Below, piece by piece: positions 43,925-52,357 of a stretch of DNA of 64,000 nucleotides (its first letter is position 1; each line of letters opens with the position of its first letter). The position numbers were made by a program, and so were the translations under genes. Source of the DNA: Prolixibacteraceae bacterium (GTDB lineage: Bacteria; Bacteroidota; Bacteroidia; Bacteroidales; Prolixibacteraceae). The DNA lies in contig DMSQ01000089.1 in NCBI GenBank assembly GCA_003457135.1, positions 1 to 64,000 on the forward strand, read 5' to 3'. The notes under the pieces were generated by a model. It saw only the letters and a list, made by a program, of their open reading frames with translations. It was not told the origin of the DNA and searched no databases.

Positions 43925-45043
43925 TTACAAAAACCTCTTTAGCAAAAAATCCTGATTAATAACCAAATAGTACCCAAAAGCAAACGAAAATTTGGTAGTC
44001 AGGAAGTCGTAAAGGGCTTCGCCCTGAAAGGCGAATTCGATGTCTTTCAGAATCCGTTGCTTCATCATGTAATTAAAGGCCACCTGCGAGCGGTCGGTTT
44101 GCGAAAATGCAATATCCCGGTCGGAGATTGACATGTAAATCCGTTTTCCGTAAGGCGCAATAAACTGGTAGGCATTCCAATAGTCGAGTGAAAATTTGCC
44201 AAAACGGGTATCGCCGGCAACGGTTACCGAATATCCATGCCCTCTTTTGTAGCCATAAGGCGCTGGTCCATCGGGACAATCATAGCCCAGCCAGTGCAGG
44301 TTTAAATCTATATTTTTCAGGAACCCGTCGCCTACCTTAAATTGCGTTTCAAGGCCGGTAGCATAGTTCAAATCGGTAATTACACCCAGCGGGCTTGAAT
44401 CAATTTCGCCGCCCCGGTGGTAAACCAATACTTGCAAAGGAATGTGAACTTTAAGACCGGAATTGGGAAAAATTTGTCCCCGGCCGCTTAGCCCGAAAGT
44501 GAAATGTTCCTGATACGGATCACCTCTTAAAATAAACTGCTCCCAGCCCATCCAGTTTTGAACTTCGAGGTATTTCGACTGATAAATAAACTGAATGCCT
44601 TCGCGCGGCGCATCGGTCATCATCCGTTCAGGTTCCCAAAGCTGTTTCACCAGTCCATGATTGTTGTTCTCGTTCAGGTTGCCGAATATGACTTTCATTT
44701 TCGGGAACATTTGGTATTGCGCCGAAAACCAGGGGCGGACAACGGTAAAATCATCGCGGCTGTGGTAGCGAAGAAAGTGGCCGCCCACATCCAGTTTCAG
44801 CTTTTCAGAAAACGTATAGCTCAGTTTGGGGCGAAGCCAGGCGCCCGTCCAGGTATAACCATCAACAATATCGCCCATGTATTCGGTGTTATGAAAAAAA
44901 CTCATGCTCTCTACCCTGAAATTCAGCGTTTTGACTTCGGAAGTATCGAGGTCTTTATAGTGATAATTCAAATCTGAAAGTGATTGTGCATCGAGTTGGG
45001 CGACAATCAATATCAGGCAAAATATGAAGAATAGTTTTCGCAT
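43925..45043 (-). CDS. Predicted outer-membrane beta-barrel protein
   Basis: A 372-aa exported protein with a signal peptide at residues 1-19 (ending LDAQ). It is followed by many alternating aromatic and polar strands (for example WTGAWLRPKLSYTFSEKLKL and FGLSGRGQIFPNSGLKVHIP) and ends in LLKRFL, with a C-terminal Phe close to the end as in outer-membrane barrels. It shows no enzymatic motif. It is probably a porin-like or uptake channel of a Bacteroidota family I cannot name. It is convergent with the TPR lipoprotein gene, with 13 nt between stops. Upstream lies a palindromic repeat region shared with the MFS gene. Confidence 0.7.
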   Translation of the reverse strand: MRKLFFIFCLILIVAQLDAQSLSDLNYHYKDLDTSEVKTLNFRVESMSFFHNTEYMGDIVDGYTWTGAWLRPKLSYTFSEKLKLDVGGHFLRYHSRDDFTVVRPWFSAQYQMFPKMKVIFGNLNENNNHGLVKQLWEPERMMTDAPREGIQFIYQSKYLEVQNWMGWEQFILRGDPYQEHFTFGLSGRGQIFPNSGLKVHIPLQVLVYHRGGEIDSSPLGVITDLNYATGLETQFKVGDGFLKNIDLNLHWLGYDCPDGPAPYGYKRGHGYSVTVAGDTRFGKFSLDYWNAYQFIAPYGKRIYMSISDRDIAFSQTDRSQVAFNYMMKQRILKDIEFAFQGEALYDFLTTKFSFAFGYYLVINQDFLLKRFL

Positions 45044-45078
45044 GTTTTTTAATTCAATTAATAATATTTCTGATCATT

Positions 45079-45224
45079 CCGTCCGAAAATTGACTTTCGC
45101 CTTGGCAATCTTTTATCACGGACGGATTTGTCATTTTCTATTATCCGTTAGCTGAAGCCGAACGGCAAAGAATACCATCTGTCATTCAAAGCTAATATCC
45201 TTTGCCGTTCACTTCAGTGAACGG
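45079..45224. repeat. Nested inverted-repeat element between the barrel and MFS genes
   Basis: CCGTCCG (45079-45085) pairs with CGGACGG (45119-45125). A second palindrome spans 45145-45165 (CCGTT...AACGG). A perfect CCGTTCACTtcAGTGAACGG lies at 45205-45224. The last two also face each other as a larger inverted repeat (gaacggcaaag against ctttgccgttc). No coding sequence is present. A related CCGTCCG/CGGACGG pair lies at 47534-47581. Confidence 0.6.
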
Positions 45225-45231
45225 ACATGTT

Positions 45232-46677
45232 TTATTTGTTTTTTTTCAAAATAAACCGATCGTACAAAAATAAGAGAACTACGGCACTTAATGCCACCGA
45301 ACTGAAAATAATCCAGACTGATTGCGGGTGGTAACCGCGCCATAAAAAATCGGTCAGTTGTTGCTGATTGAAGTTCATCTGACGGGCAGCCTCGTTGAAA
45401 TAGTCGGTTTTGGTGAACGAATCACTGACTTCAGGAACAGACAATCCCCGTTTGATTACTTCCTCCTTCAGGAGATAAAGTTTATCGGCCACTTTTTCAT
45501 AAGGAGCGCCCGATAAAAATCCGGCAATCTGGTGCCCGAGTGCGATGGGTAGAAACGAAGATCCCATGTACAAGGCTTTTTTATCTTCAGGAGCAATGCT
45601 ACCCACGTATTCAGTATATTTTGGAGAGCTGCTCATTTCTCCCAAACCGAAAATTAGTAATCCGAATAAAACGACCCATCCGCTTTGAAAGGCAAACATC
45701 AGGAACAGGCCGGCAGCTAAAACGAAAATTCCGCCCATCATTGCGCTTAGCGGGCGAAAACGCATCACAAAGGCTGAGACGGCAATCTGAAATGCGATGA
45801 TAAAAAACGAATCCATGCTGCTCAGAGTCACGGCGGAAATAGTTCCTGTGGTAGTTCCGATGAGCTTCGCAAATGAGGGAAAAACAGAATGGATTCCCTG
45901 AAAAATTACGGCTGTGTTGACCCAATCATCAACAAAATTTGGGAACGTATAGTACAACTGGTTAAAGGCGGCCCAGAAGATGGACATGATGACCAGGAAC
46001 ATGGTGTACCGCCAGTTAATCAGGGTAATAAAAATATTCTTAAATGGCTGAATGATGGATTGGAGTATGGTTGACGATGTTTTTTCCTGTTTGGGCTCCT
46101 TAAAAAAGAGCAGTGTGATCAGGAAATTAATCGCAATGGAAACTATCGAAAGCATGAACACAAAATTCCATCCTTTTCCCAATACAATTCCGGCAACAAA
46201 CGGGCCGATAAATCCCCCGATGTTGACCATCATATAAAAAATTCCAAATCCGATGGAAGCTGTTTCTTCGTTGGTGGTTTTCGAAATCATGGCCGAAATG
46301 ATAGGCTTAAAGAACGCGCCTCCCACGCAAATCCAGATGAACGACACGAAAACCATTTCGAAACTGTGAAATTGCTGGATCATATAGAACCCGGACATGT
46401 AAATCAGGAAAGCAAGGAACAATACCTTTTTATACCCGATTTTATCAGCTATTGCCCCGGTGATGACAGGCAAAAAGTACAGTAACATAGAACCGGTGCC
46501 CATGATGGCCCCTTTTTCGACTGGCGAAAAACCCATTGCCCCGGTCTCTTTCGACCCCACCAAAAATAACCCAAAGCCCATGTAAAAACCATACCAGGCG
46601 TAGCGCTCAAACAGTTCGATGATATTGGATATCCAGAATACGGATGGGTATTTTTTAAAAACCTGAAGTTTAGACAT
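45232..46677 (-). CDS. MFS transporter, POT/PTR-like
   Basis: A 481-aa transporter with about twelve to fourteen membrane helices. The N-terminal motif ELFERYAWYGFYM resembles the ExxERxxYYG signature of proton-coupled peptide transporters. The loop 2-3 segment GAIADKIGYKKVLF matches the MFS-type motif. The start at 46677 (MSKLQVFKKYPS) is chosen because the frame extending to 46734 overlaps the next gene's 3' end. The substrate is probably a di- or oligopeptide or a related solute (inference). It lies next to the TPR-like exported protein on the same strand, 46 nt downstream of that gene's stop. Confidence 0.82.
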   Translation of the reverse strand: MSKLQVFKKYPSVFWISNIIELFERYAWYGFYMGFGLFLVGSKETGAMGFSPVEKGAIMGTGSMLLYFLPVITGAIADKIGYKKVLFLAFLIYMSGFYMIQQFHSFEMVFVSFIWICVGGAFFKPIISAMISKTTNEETASIGFGIFYMMVNIGGFIGPFVAGIVLGKGWNFVFMLSIVSIAINFLITLLFFKEPKQEKTSSTILQSIIQPFKNIFITLINWRYTMFLVIMSIFWAAFNQLYYTFPNFVDDWVNTAVIFQGIHSVFPSFAKLIGTTTGTISAVTLSSMDSFFIIAFQIAVSAFVMRFRPLSAMMGGIFVLAAGLFLMFAFQSGWVVLFGLLIFGLGEMSSSPKYTEYVGSIAPEDKKALYMGSSFLPIALGHQIAGFLSGAPYEKVADKLYLLKEEVIKRGLSVPEVSDSFTKTDYFNEAARQMNFNQQQLTDFLWRGYHPQSVWIIFSSVALSAVVLLFLYDRFILKKNK

Positions 46678-46723
46678 GAAGTACAGATTAAATATAGGAC
46701 GGGAAAAATAGCTAAAAAAACTT

Positions 46724-47476
46724 CTATTTCCCATCCATTAATTCGGCCCCGACAAACTGCCGGATCCAATCCATCGGGCCGTAGTCTTTCTGCATCTCAA
46801 ACCTGAAGACCTGGGCTTCGTTGTCCTGATTGGTTTCATACAATCCTTTTAAAATGAACGCTCTCAGAAGCATTTTTTGCCAGTCACATTTCTGCGTATT
46901 TCGCGCGTCCATCAGTTTCAGCGCCCTGCGATAAAAGATTAGCGCCTCTTTTTTGTCGCCGCCAAAAGCTGCAGGCCGGTAAAGCAGGGAATTGCCTTTT
47001 TCGATATAACCCATTGGCTCTGCAGGATCGAGTTTAATTGATCTTTCGATATGTGATAAACTTTTAGGGCCTAAAAAAGGAGCTTTATAAAATGCCAGTG
47101 CAATTTTGTACCCGTACAGCGCTCCCGAAAGACTGTGAAGTTGAGCATTTTTGGGGTGATCATCCAATAACTTATCCACATAGGCAGCAGCCTTATTAAC
47201 GTAAACCCTTGCCAAATCTTTTGTGCCGGCGCCAATCTGGTATCCCACCAAACCGTACATGGCTTTCACCATCTCAGTCTGCCATGCCAGATCGGTTGAT
47301 TTTGCCCGCTCCATCTCGGCAATCAGACCTGGCCAGGGGGCCATGTTGCCCGCCCTGTAACTTTCAAAGAAAGCGCACTGGTACCAGGCGAGGTCTTTTT
47401 TCTGAGCGGTAGCTCCCATAATGGGGAAAACCAATAACACAACAAGTAACAATTTCAATTTGTGAATCAATGTCAT
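46724..47476 (-). CDS. Exported TPR-like protein of unknown function
   Basis: A protein of about 250 aa. The ATG at 47476 gives a clean signal peptide (MTLIHKLKLLLVVLLVFPIM, ending ATAQ). The ATG at 47497 would add seven residues, and the longer open frame to 47650 adds unlikely sequence. The mature part is helical with tetratricopeptide-like units (NAQLHSLSGALYGYKIALAF, EPMGYIEKGNSLLYRPAAF with KKEALIFYRRALKL). It ends in VGAELMDGK. It may be the upstream partner of the POT-like transporter gene. The function is not known to me. Confidence 0.7.
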   Translation of the reverse strand: MTLIHKLKLLLVVLLVFPIMGATAQKKDLAWYQCAFFESYRAGNMAPWPGLIAEMERAKSTDLAWQTEMVKAMYGLVGYQIGAGTKDLARVYVNKAAAYVDKLLDDHPKNAQLHSLSGALYGYKIALAFYKAPFLGPKSLSHIERSIKLDPAEPMGYIEKGNSLLYRPAAFGGDKKEALIFYRRALKLMDARNTQKCDWQKMLLRAFILKGLYETNQDNEAQVFRFEMQKDYGPMDWIRQFVGAELMDGK

Positions 47477-47533
47477 ATCATAAAAGTTATTCTTCATTTT
47501 GAGATTTCCTAATTTGAGTTGACTTTCACCATT

Positions 47534-47630
47534 CCGTCCGAAAGAAATTATCAATCTAACATATCTATTTTGCGCGGACGGTTGACAGCGATGATTACCT
47601 TTTGCTACAAAGATTTTGCTCCTCTGGAGC
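47534..47630. repeat. Palindrome pair upstream of the TPR-like gene
   Basis: CCGTCCG (47534-47540) pairs with CGGACGG (47575-47581), as at 45079-45125, and is preceded by the same catt or catt-like bases. GCTCCtctGGAGC (47618-47630) follows within a tgctacaaagattttgctcc context. The element lies in the leader of the exported TPR-like gene. No coding sequence is present. Confidence 0.55.
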
Positions 47631-47715
47631 TTATTGGATATCGAAAACACAATGAGACTAATGGGCTACCTCCAGAAAACTGACCCCTGACCACCGACAA
47701 CCGATAACCTGAAAA

Positions 47716-47750
47716 CTGACCACTGCGACTGACCACTGCGACTGACCACT
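47716..47750. repeat. Tandem 13-bp repeat (2.7 units)
   Basis: The unit ctgaccactgcga occurs at 47716-47728 and 47729-47741, with a third, partial unit at 47742-47750. Degenerate relatives precede it from about 47680. Similar actg-rich strings occur just after the deacetylase gene (about 2520) and near 420-450. It lies a few bases after the stop of the GT2 gene. Confidence 0.7.
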
Positions 47751-47756
47751 ATTTTT

Positions 47757-48854
47757 TTAGAACTTAATCTGCCGTCCCTTCCATTCGGTATCTTTTCTAA
47801 TTTTCCGGTAAATATTGTAAAAAACTACGATGCTGAAACTAATCATCTGCAATGGATGCAGGAATACCGACAACATCCAGTTCTGGCGGCTTGCAATTGC
47901 AACCAGTAACCTATTTATAACCACCAATGCAGCAAACAAAAATAAATATTCCCAACCCAATACAGCCCAAACGAACCAGGGTCCAGATAAAACAAGGAGC
48001 CAAAAGCCAGTCATGACCAATCGCTGTCCACCAAAATATTCGTGCATATTGCGCGAAAACCCAACTACAGCCTCATTAAAATTTCGGTACATCCGACAAA
48101 AAACATCCTGATTACCCAGTAAAACAGCAACTTTTAACCTTTCAGACTTCATCATCCGGGCAATGCGAATGTCTTCCACATTTTGGTTCTTTACTTTCGA
48201 ATGCCATTGTCTGGACCTGTAATTCTCCGTTTCAAACATCATAAACTGCCCGTTGGCAGCCGACACCGATGGGAAAGGAGTTTTCTGTACCAAAATCAAC
48301 GGCAGCAAGCTTTGCAGTATCCAATTCATTAAAGGCACAGTTAACCGTTCGGCGAATGTTTCCATTTCTTGCTGCGGAAAAACCGATAAAAGCGATAACT
48401 GTTTTTCCTGGAAAAAAGCTACAGCTTTTGTAATTGCATCAGCGCTTAACTCCACATCAGCATCCAAAAAAATCAAATATTTACCATTTGCTTTCTGTGC
48501 AAGCTGATGACAAGCCAGATTTTTACCCAGCCAGTTGCCGTGTAGCTTTTCACCCAAAAACCAATGGATATGTTCATTTTCTCCGGCAACCCAGTTCAGG
48601 ATTTCTTCGGTATTGTCTGAAGAATGATCGTTGCAAACAATCACTTCAAAATCGGGATAATCCAGGTTTTGCAGACCATCAAGCAATTTCCCGATCACCG
48701 CCTCTTCATTTCGTGCGGGAATCAGGATGGAAACTTTGGGGCAGGTCACTGGTTTTTTAGCCGGAAGGTGCAAGCCGGAAAGGAGGTTCACCAGCGAAAC
48801 AAATGTCCGGAGCGCCAGAAAAAGCAATATGACAATAGCCGGAATTTCCATCAT
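47757..48854 (-). CDS. GT2 glycosyltransferase, probable carotenoid glycosyltransferase (CruC-like)
   Basis: A 365-aa membrane-associated GT2 enzyme. An N-terminal helix (about 3-25) is followed by VSILIPARNEEAVIGKLLDG, the FLDADVEL metal-binding region near residue 130 and the ANGQFMMF acceptor-side block near 200. Further helices lie near 290-350, ending KDTEWKGRQIKF. The ATG at 48854 overlaps the upstream acyltransferase stop by four bases (ATGA). As last gene of the crtD-cruF-crtW-acyltransferase run, it most likely glycosylates the tertiary hydroxyl made by CruF, as Chlorobaculum CruC does (inference from context). Glycolipid synthesis is the alternative. Confidence 0.8.
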   Translation of the reverse strand: MMEIPAIVILLFLALRTFVSLVNLLSGLHLPAKKPVTCPKVSILIPARNEEAVIGKLLDGLQNLDYPDFEVIVCNDHSSDNTEEILNWVAGENEHIHWFLGEKLHGNWLGKNLACHQLAQKANGKYLIFLDADVELSADAITKAVAFFQEKQLSLLSVFPQQEMETFAERLTVPLMNWILQSLLPLILVQKTPFPSVSAANGQFMMFETENYRSRQWHSKVKNQNVEDIRIARMMKSERLKVAVLLGNQDVFCRMYRNFNEAVVGFSRNMHEYFGGQRLVMTGFWLLVLSGPWFVWAVLGWEYLFLFAALVVINRLLVAIASRQNWMLSVFLHPLQMISFSIVVFYNIYRKIRKDTEWKGRQIKF

Positions 48855-49462
48855 TCGGTTTGTTTGTTGACACATGATTGATAAAACGAATGGTATGCCT
48901 GCTCAATGGCTTCTACCGTTCGTTCGCCGGAATATTTTTTCAGGTAAATGCGTATTTCGGGCCTGGCCTGACTGAAATGATCAACCAGCACAACCGCCAG
49001 GGCAATCAGGGAATGGTTCGCATGATTTCCGGCAATCCGGATAAATCCCTGCTGAAATTCAAAGTTCTGTTGATGGTGCGAAATGATTTCACCCGAAGGA
49101 TAAATCGTAACCACATTGAGTGGATCTTGCAGCAACTCACTGGCATAATTAAGCGACTCAATCAACCCGCGACTGTTTTTTTTCACCGAGAACACACCGC
49201 AGCGGGTCAGGAACATGCGTTTGGCCAATTCTTCTTCGAGCATCATCACATGAAACCTGCGCCTGAAAACCTTGTTGCAAAGGTACATTGACCAATATCC
49301 GTCGTAATAACTGAAATGGTTTTGAAGCAAAAGCACGGATTCACCTTCAGAAAAAAGATCATCGCTAATCACAGTGATTTTTCGAAAGTGTATTTTTTGC
49401 AGCGACCTGAACCAGGAACTGTAAAACCAAAGCCAAAGCGGATGATATCGGTCTTTAATCAC
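48851..49462 (-). CDS. PlsC-like acyltransferase, probable carotenoid-glucoside acyltransferase
   Basis: A 203-aa acyltransferase of the LPLAT superfamily. The HX4D motif reads NHFSYYD near residue 47, and a GEII segment near residue 120 stands at the position of the usual FPEG block (here YPSGEII). No long membrane segment is evident. It overlaps crtW by four bases and the GT2 gene by four, so it is translated together with them. Position between ketolase and glycosyltransferase suggests a CruD-like role, acylating the sugar of a carotenoid glycoside. The sequence alone would also allow a phospholipid acyltransferase. Confidence 0.78.
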   Translation of the reverse strand: MIKDRYHPLWLWFYSSWFRSLQKIHFRKITVISDDLFSEGESVLLLQNHFSYYDGYWSMYLCNKVFRRRFHVMMLEEELAKRMFLTRCGVFSVKKNSRGLIESLNYASELLQDPLNVVTIYPSGEIISHHQQNFEFQQGFIRIAGNHANHSLIALAVVLVDHFSQARPEIRIYLKKYSGERTVEAIEQAYHSFYQSCVNKQTE

Positions 49463-50139
49463 GATTGCTGGTTTTTAAGTTGGTACAATTTCCACCAGGG
49501 AGTTTGGGGCGATTGGTGGTGCTCGAAATGATATCCGAAGAAATAACACGAAAGCATGGCCCACCAATGCGAACTCTTTTGTGTACGGGCATTGTGTGGC
49601 AGCATTTCATCGGTATGTGGCAACTGGTGCGGCCGGTACGTTCCAAAATAAAACAATTGAAAAGTTGACAAAATGGAAGGTACAATCCAGAAAAGAACCA
49701 GGTTGAACTGATTGATCCAAATTTGCAGGATATTGAAAACGAGAGCCATAATGACGATCTGCCACCATTTCACGTAATTCTTCAGGAACGAAAACCACCA
49801 CAGCCAAAAGTTCTGTGAATAAGCGCAAAAATCAGGATCGGTCTCTTCACCTGGGAATTGATGATGTAACTTGTGTTTTTCCTGAAGCCGGGAATACGAA
49901 AGGGCTGCAAAAAGCCAGGTGGCCAGCCTCCCAATCCCATTGTTTATTAACTTGTTTCCCGAAACCTGCCCGTGCATAGAATCATGTGCGGTAATGAAAA
50001 GACCGGTGTACAAATAAGTTTGAACTGCGATATGGACAATGACCATCGGAGAATTAACCGACACTTCTGTGTACACCAGCGCAAAAATCAGGTTAGCCAG
50101 CCAGAGCAAAATAATTGATATCCCTATCACAAGTCCCAT
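49459..50139 (-). CDS. crtW: Beta-carotene ketolase CrtW
   Basis: A 226-aa membrane di-iron enzyme that introduces the 4-keto group on beta-ionone rings. The histidine boxes are complete: HDSMHG near residue 53, HKLHHQFPGEETDPDF near 89, and the closing YHFEHHQSP near 205. The typical FYFGTYRPHQLP segment precedes the last box. The length is normal for CrtW. It starts 2 nt after cruF and overlaps the acyltransferase by four bases. It needs a cyclised substrate, but no lycopene cyclase gene lies in this window. Confidence 0.9.
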   Translation of the reverse strand: MGLVIGISIILLWLANLIFALVYTEVSVNSPMVIVHIAVQTYLYTGLFITAHDSMHGQVSGNKLINNGIGRLATWLFAALSYSRLQEKHKLHHQFPGEETDPDFCAYSQNFWLWWFSFLKNYVKWWQIVIMALVFNILQIWINQFNLVLFWIVPSILSTFQLFYFGTYRPHQLPHTDEMLPHNARTQKSSHWWAMLSCYFFGYHFEHHQSPQTPWWKLYQLKNQQS

Positions 50140-50141
50140 AA

Positions 50142-50780
50142 TTAAATTTGTATTAACAGGTTCAGAGCCAGAAAGAAAACAAACTGCATAAGCAAAACGA
50201 CTCCCGCAATCCGGTTGTTTATTTCAACTTTCAGGATTCGGATCATCAGGAATAAAAATCCGGAAATAAGGAACCAGTCCAGGTAGTTTTTCCCCGGAAT
50301 ACTGTTATCCACCCAGTACCACATATCAGTAGCAATGGCTACAGGTTCCATCAGCCAATCGAAAACCACCATAGCGAAAGCGCCAAGAAGAGGGAAATAC
50401 CAGGTATCACGAATGGACTTTGCCAATCCTGAAATACAATAAACCAAAATCAGCCAATTTAAACCAATGATCATTGGAGTATTCCAAAGTTTGGGACCAA
50501 GCGAATTACCATATTTGTAGAATCCAAAAAGAGCCTGAGTATTTACACCGATCAATTCAACCAGGAATCCTAATAAGACAATACCAGCAAAAACGAGCCA
50601 GTTTTTCAGGTTTTTTGGTTCATGAAAGTACATGAGCAAAACAACTGCCCCAACCATTCCGAAAGGTGTCAGCTTTTGAAAATAGGGTTGCAGTGGCCGG
50701 TTCAGGAATCCGGCGATGCCAACCAAATACCAAATCACAACCAAAATCCGCATCCATTGTATTTTTCCTGCGTTATCCAT
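50142..50780 (-). CDS. cruF: Carotenoid 1,2-hydratase CruF (DUF422 family)
   Basis: A 212-aa membrane protein of the carotenoid-synthesis DUF422/CruF family with about six helices. Conserved residues are visible in LVELIGVNTQALFGFYKYG, MIIGLNWLILVY, FDWLMEPVAIATDMWYW and IPGKNYLDWF. CruF adds water to the 1',2' double bond of psi-ended carotenoids to give a tertiary 1'-hydroxyl. The gene lies 9 nt after crtD and 2 nt before crtW. Its product would be the acceptor for the glycosyltransferase at the end of the operon. Confidence 0.87.
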   Translation of the reverse strand: MDNAGKIQWMRILVVIWYLVGIAGFLNRPLQPYFQKLTPFGMVGAVVLLMYFHEPKNLKNWLVFAGIVLLGFLVELIGVNTQALFGFYKYGNSLGPKLWNTPMIIGLNWLILVYCISGLAKSIRDTWYFPLLGAFAMVVFDWLMEPVAIATDMWYWVDNSIPGKNYLDWFLISGFLFLMIRILKVEINNRIAGVVLLMQFVFFLALNLLIQI

Positions 50781-50789
50781 GATAGGTTT

Positions 50790-52265
50790 TTATTTCAATA
50801 TTTCTATATTCAAAACCTGCTCCTTCACCAAGCCATCCACAATTTTTGCCGACGACAAACATAGCGGAATGCCTCCGCCCGGATGCACGCTTCCGCCAAC
50901 GAAATAAAGGCCTTTAATATCTTTTCTGAAATTGGCGTGGCGGTTAAAAGAGGAATACCGGCTGTTCGAACTGCTTCCATAAATAGAACCATTTACCGAA
51001 CCGGTTTGTTTACAGATTTCGGGTGGCGAAAGGATTTCTTCAGTAACAATCTGATTGGCAAATGTCCGTCCAAGCATCCGTTCCAATTTTTCCAGAATAT
51101 TCAGACGCGATTTTTCGATAATTTCAGCCCAGTTTTGACCCGCATCGGAAGGAGCATTGATCATTACAAACCAGTTTTCGCAACCAACAGGCGCATCGGC
51201 ATGATTGTATTTGCTGCTGATGTATATATAGATTGTCGGATCAAAATACACTTTCTTCAGCTTGAATAAATGCCTGAATTCTTCCCGATAATCGCCACTG
51301 AAAAAGATATTGTGAATCCCCACCTCCGGAAATTCCCCTTTCATTCCCCAATAAAAAATCAAGGCTGACGATGATCGTTCTTCCCTGGTAATTTTCGCAA
51401 GTCGTCTTTTATCAGGCAGCAGCGACGAATAAAACTGATGAATATCCACATCGCTGACGACCATATCTGCCGGAACAAAACCGGAATCGGTCCAGGCTCC
51501 CGTAACTTTTCCACTTTCTGTTTCAACCTTGCGGACAGGCTGCCCAAAATGAAATTTCACTCCCAATCGTAAAGCTTGCTTCATGAGCGAATCAGTTATT
51601 TGAAACATTCCTTTTTCAGGAATAAAAGCGCCCATACTGTGTTCGAGGTGCGAGATAACACTTAATGTTGCCGGTGTTTGATAAGGATTGCTGCCATTAT
51701 AGGTGGCATACCGGTCGAACATTTGAACCAGCCTTTTATCGCCCAGTTCGCGGGCATTGAATTCGTGCAAACTTTTAAATGCCTGAAGTTTCCTGAAATT
51801 CAGCAATGTTTTCAAAGCTTTTAGGTTCATCAGGTTTTTCAGGCGGTGAAACGAACCGAAAATAAACAGGTCGGAGGTCAGATTATACACTTTGGCGGTT
51901 TTCTTCAGATAGCCATTTACTCTGCCTGCCGGAACTTTCAGCTTACTTTCAATTTCTGCTGTAAGTTTTGCAACATCGCTAAATGCTGAAACTTGCGTTC
52001 CATCGGGATAAAAGTACTGAGTAATTATTTCCGGCTTATTGACAGAAAACCGAAGATCATCATCCAGCAATTCGAACACCAATTCAGGCATAGTAAGCAA
52101 CGATGGCCCGGCATCAAAGCGGAACCCATCAACAAATCGCTCTGAAATCTTTCCTCCTGCTTTATCGGATGCTTCATAAATTTCTGCATCAATTCCCTGA
52201 CGGGCGAGCCTGATCGCCGCCGCCAATCCTCCAATTCCTGCACCAATGATGATTGCTTGTGACAT
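50790..52265 (-). CDS. crtD: Carotenoid 3,4-desaturase (CrtD/CrtI family)
   Basis: A 491-aa FAD-dependent desaturase paralogous to CrtI. The dinucleotide-binding motif GAGIGGLAAAIRLARQG is at residues about 8-24. The C-terminal FAD block GLYFVGGSVHPGGGIPLCL is intact. The start at 52265 (MSQAIIIGAG) fits the family; the frame to 52286 adds seven residues. It heads the cruF-crtW-acyltransferase-GT2 operon, divergent from crtI. In this setting it is best read as the 1'-hydroxy-carotenoid 3',4'-desaturase rather than a second phytoene desaturase (inference from partners). Confidence 0.85.
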   Translation of the reverse strand: MSQAIIIGAGIGGLAAAIRLARQGIDAEIYEASDKAGGKISERFVDGFRFDAGPSLLTMPELVFELLDDDLRFSVNKPEIITQYFYPDGTQVSAFSDVAKLTAEIESKLKVPAGRVNGYLKKTAKVYNLTSDLFIFGSFHRLKNLMNLKALKTLLNFRKLQAFKSLHEFNARELGDKRLVQMFDRYATYNGSNPYQTPATLSVISHLEHSMGAFIPEKGMFQITDSLMKQALRLGVKFHFGQPVRKVETESGKVTGAWTDSGFVPADMVVSDVDIHQFYSSLLPDKRRLAKITREERSSSALIFYWGMKGEFPEVGIHNIFFSGDYREEFRHLFKLKKVYFDPTIYIYISSKYNHADAPVGCENWFVMINAPSDAGQNWAEIIEKSRLNILEKLERMLGRTFANQIVTEEILSPPEICKQTGSVNGSIYGSSSNSRYSSFNRHANFRKDIKGLYFVGGSVHPGGGIPLCLSSAKIVDGLVKEQVLNIEILK

Positions 52266-52357
52266 AATTCGACTAAATTTATGCAAAACAACAAGGTTTT
52301 CAAAAATAATTTCGTAATTTACTAAAACATTTTTTGCTTATTCAAAAATTTAGACAG

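Noticed and set aside
47716..47750. Possible small CRISPR array
   Set aside because: The units are 13 bp, directly abutting, with no spacers and no cas genes nearby.
52266..52357. Promoter boxes between crtD and crtI
   Set aside because: A TTTG plus TAAATTTA pair exists on the minus strand, but it would leave almost no leader before crtD and the last base is off-consensus, so I did not list it.
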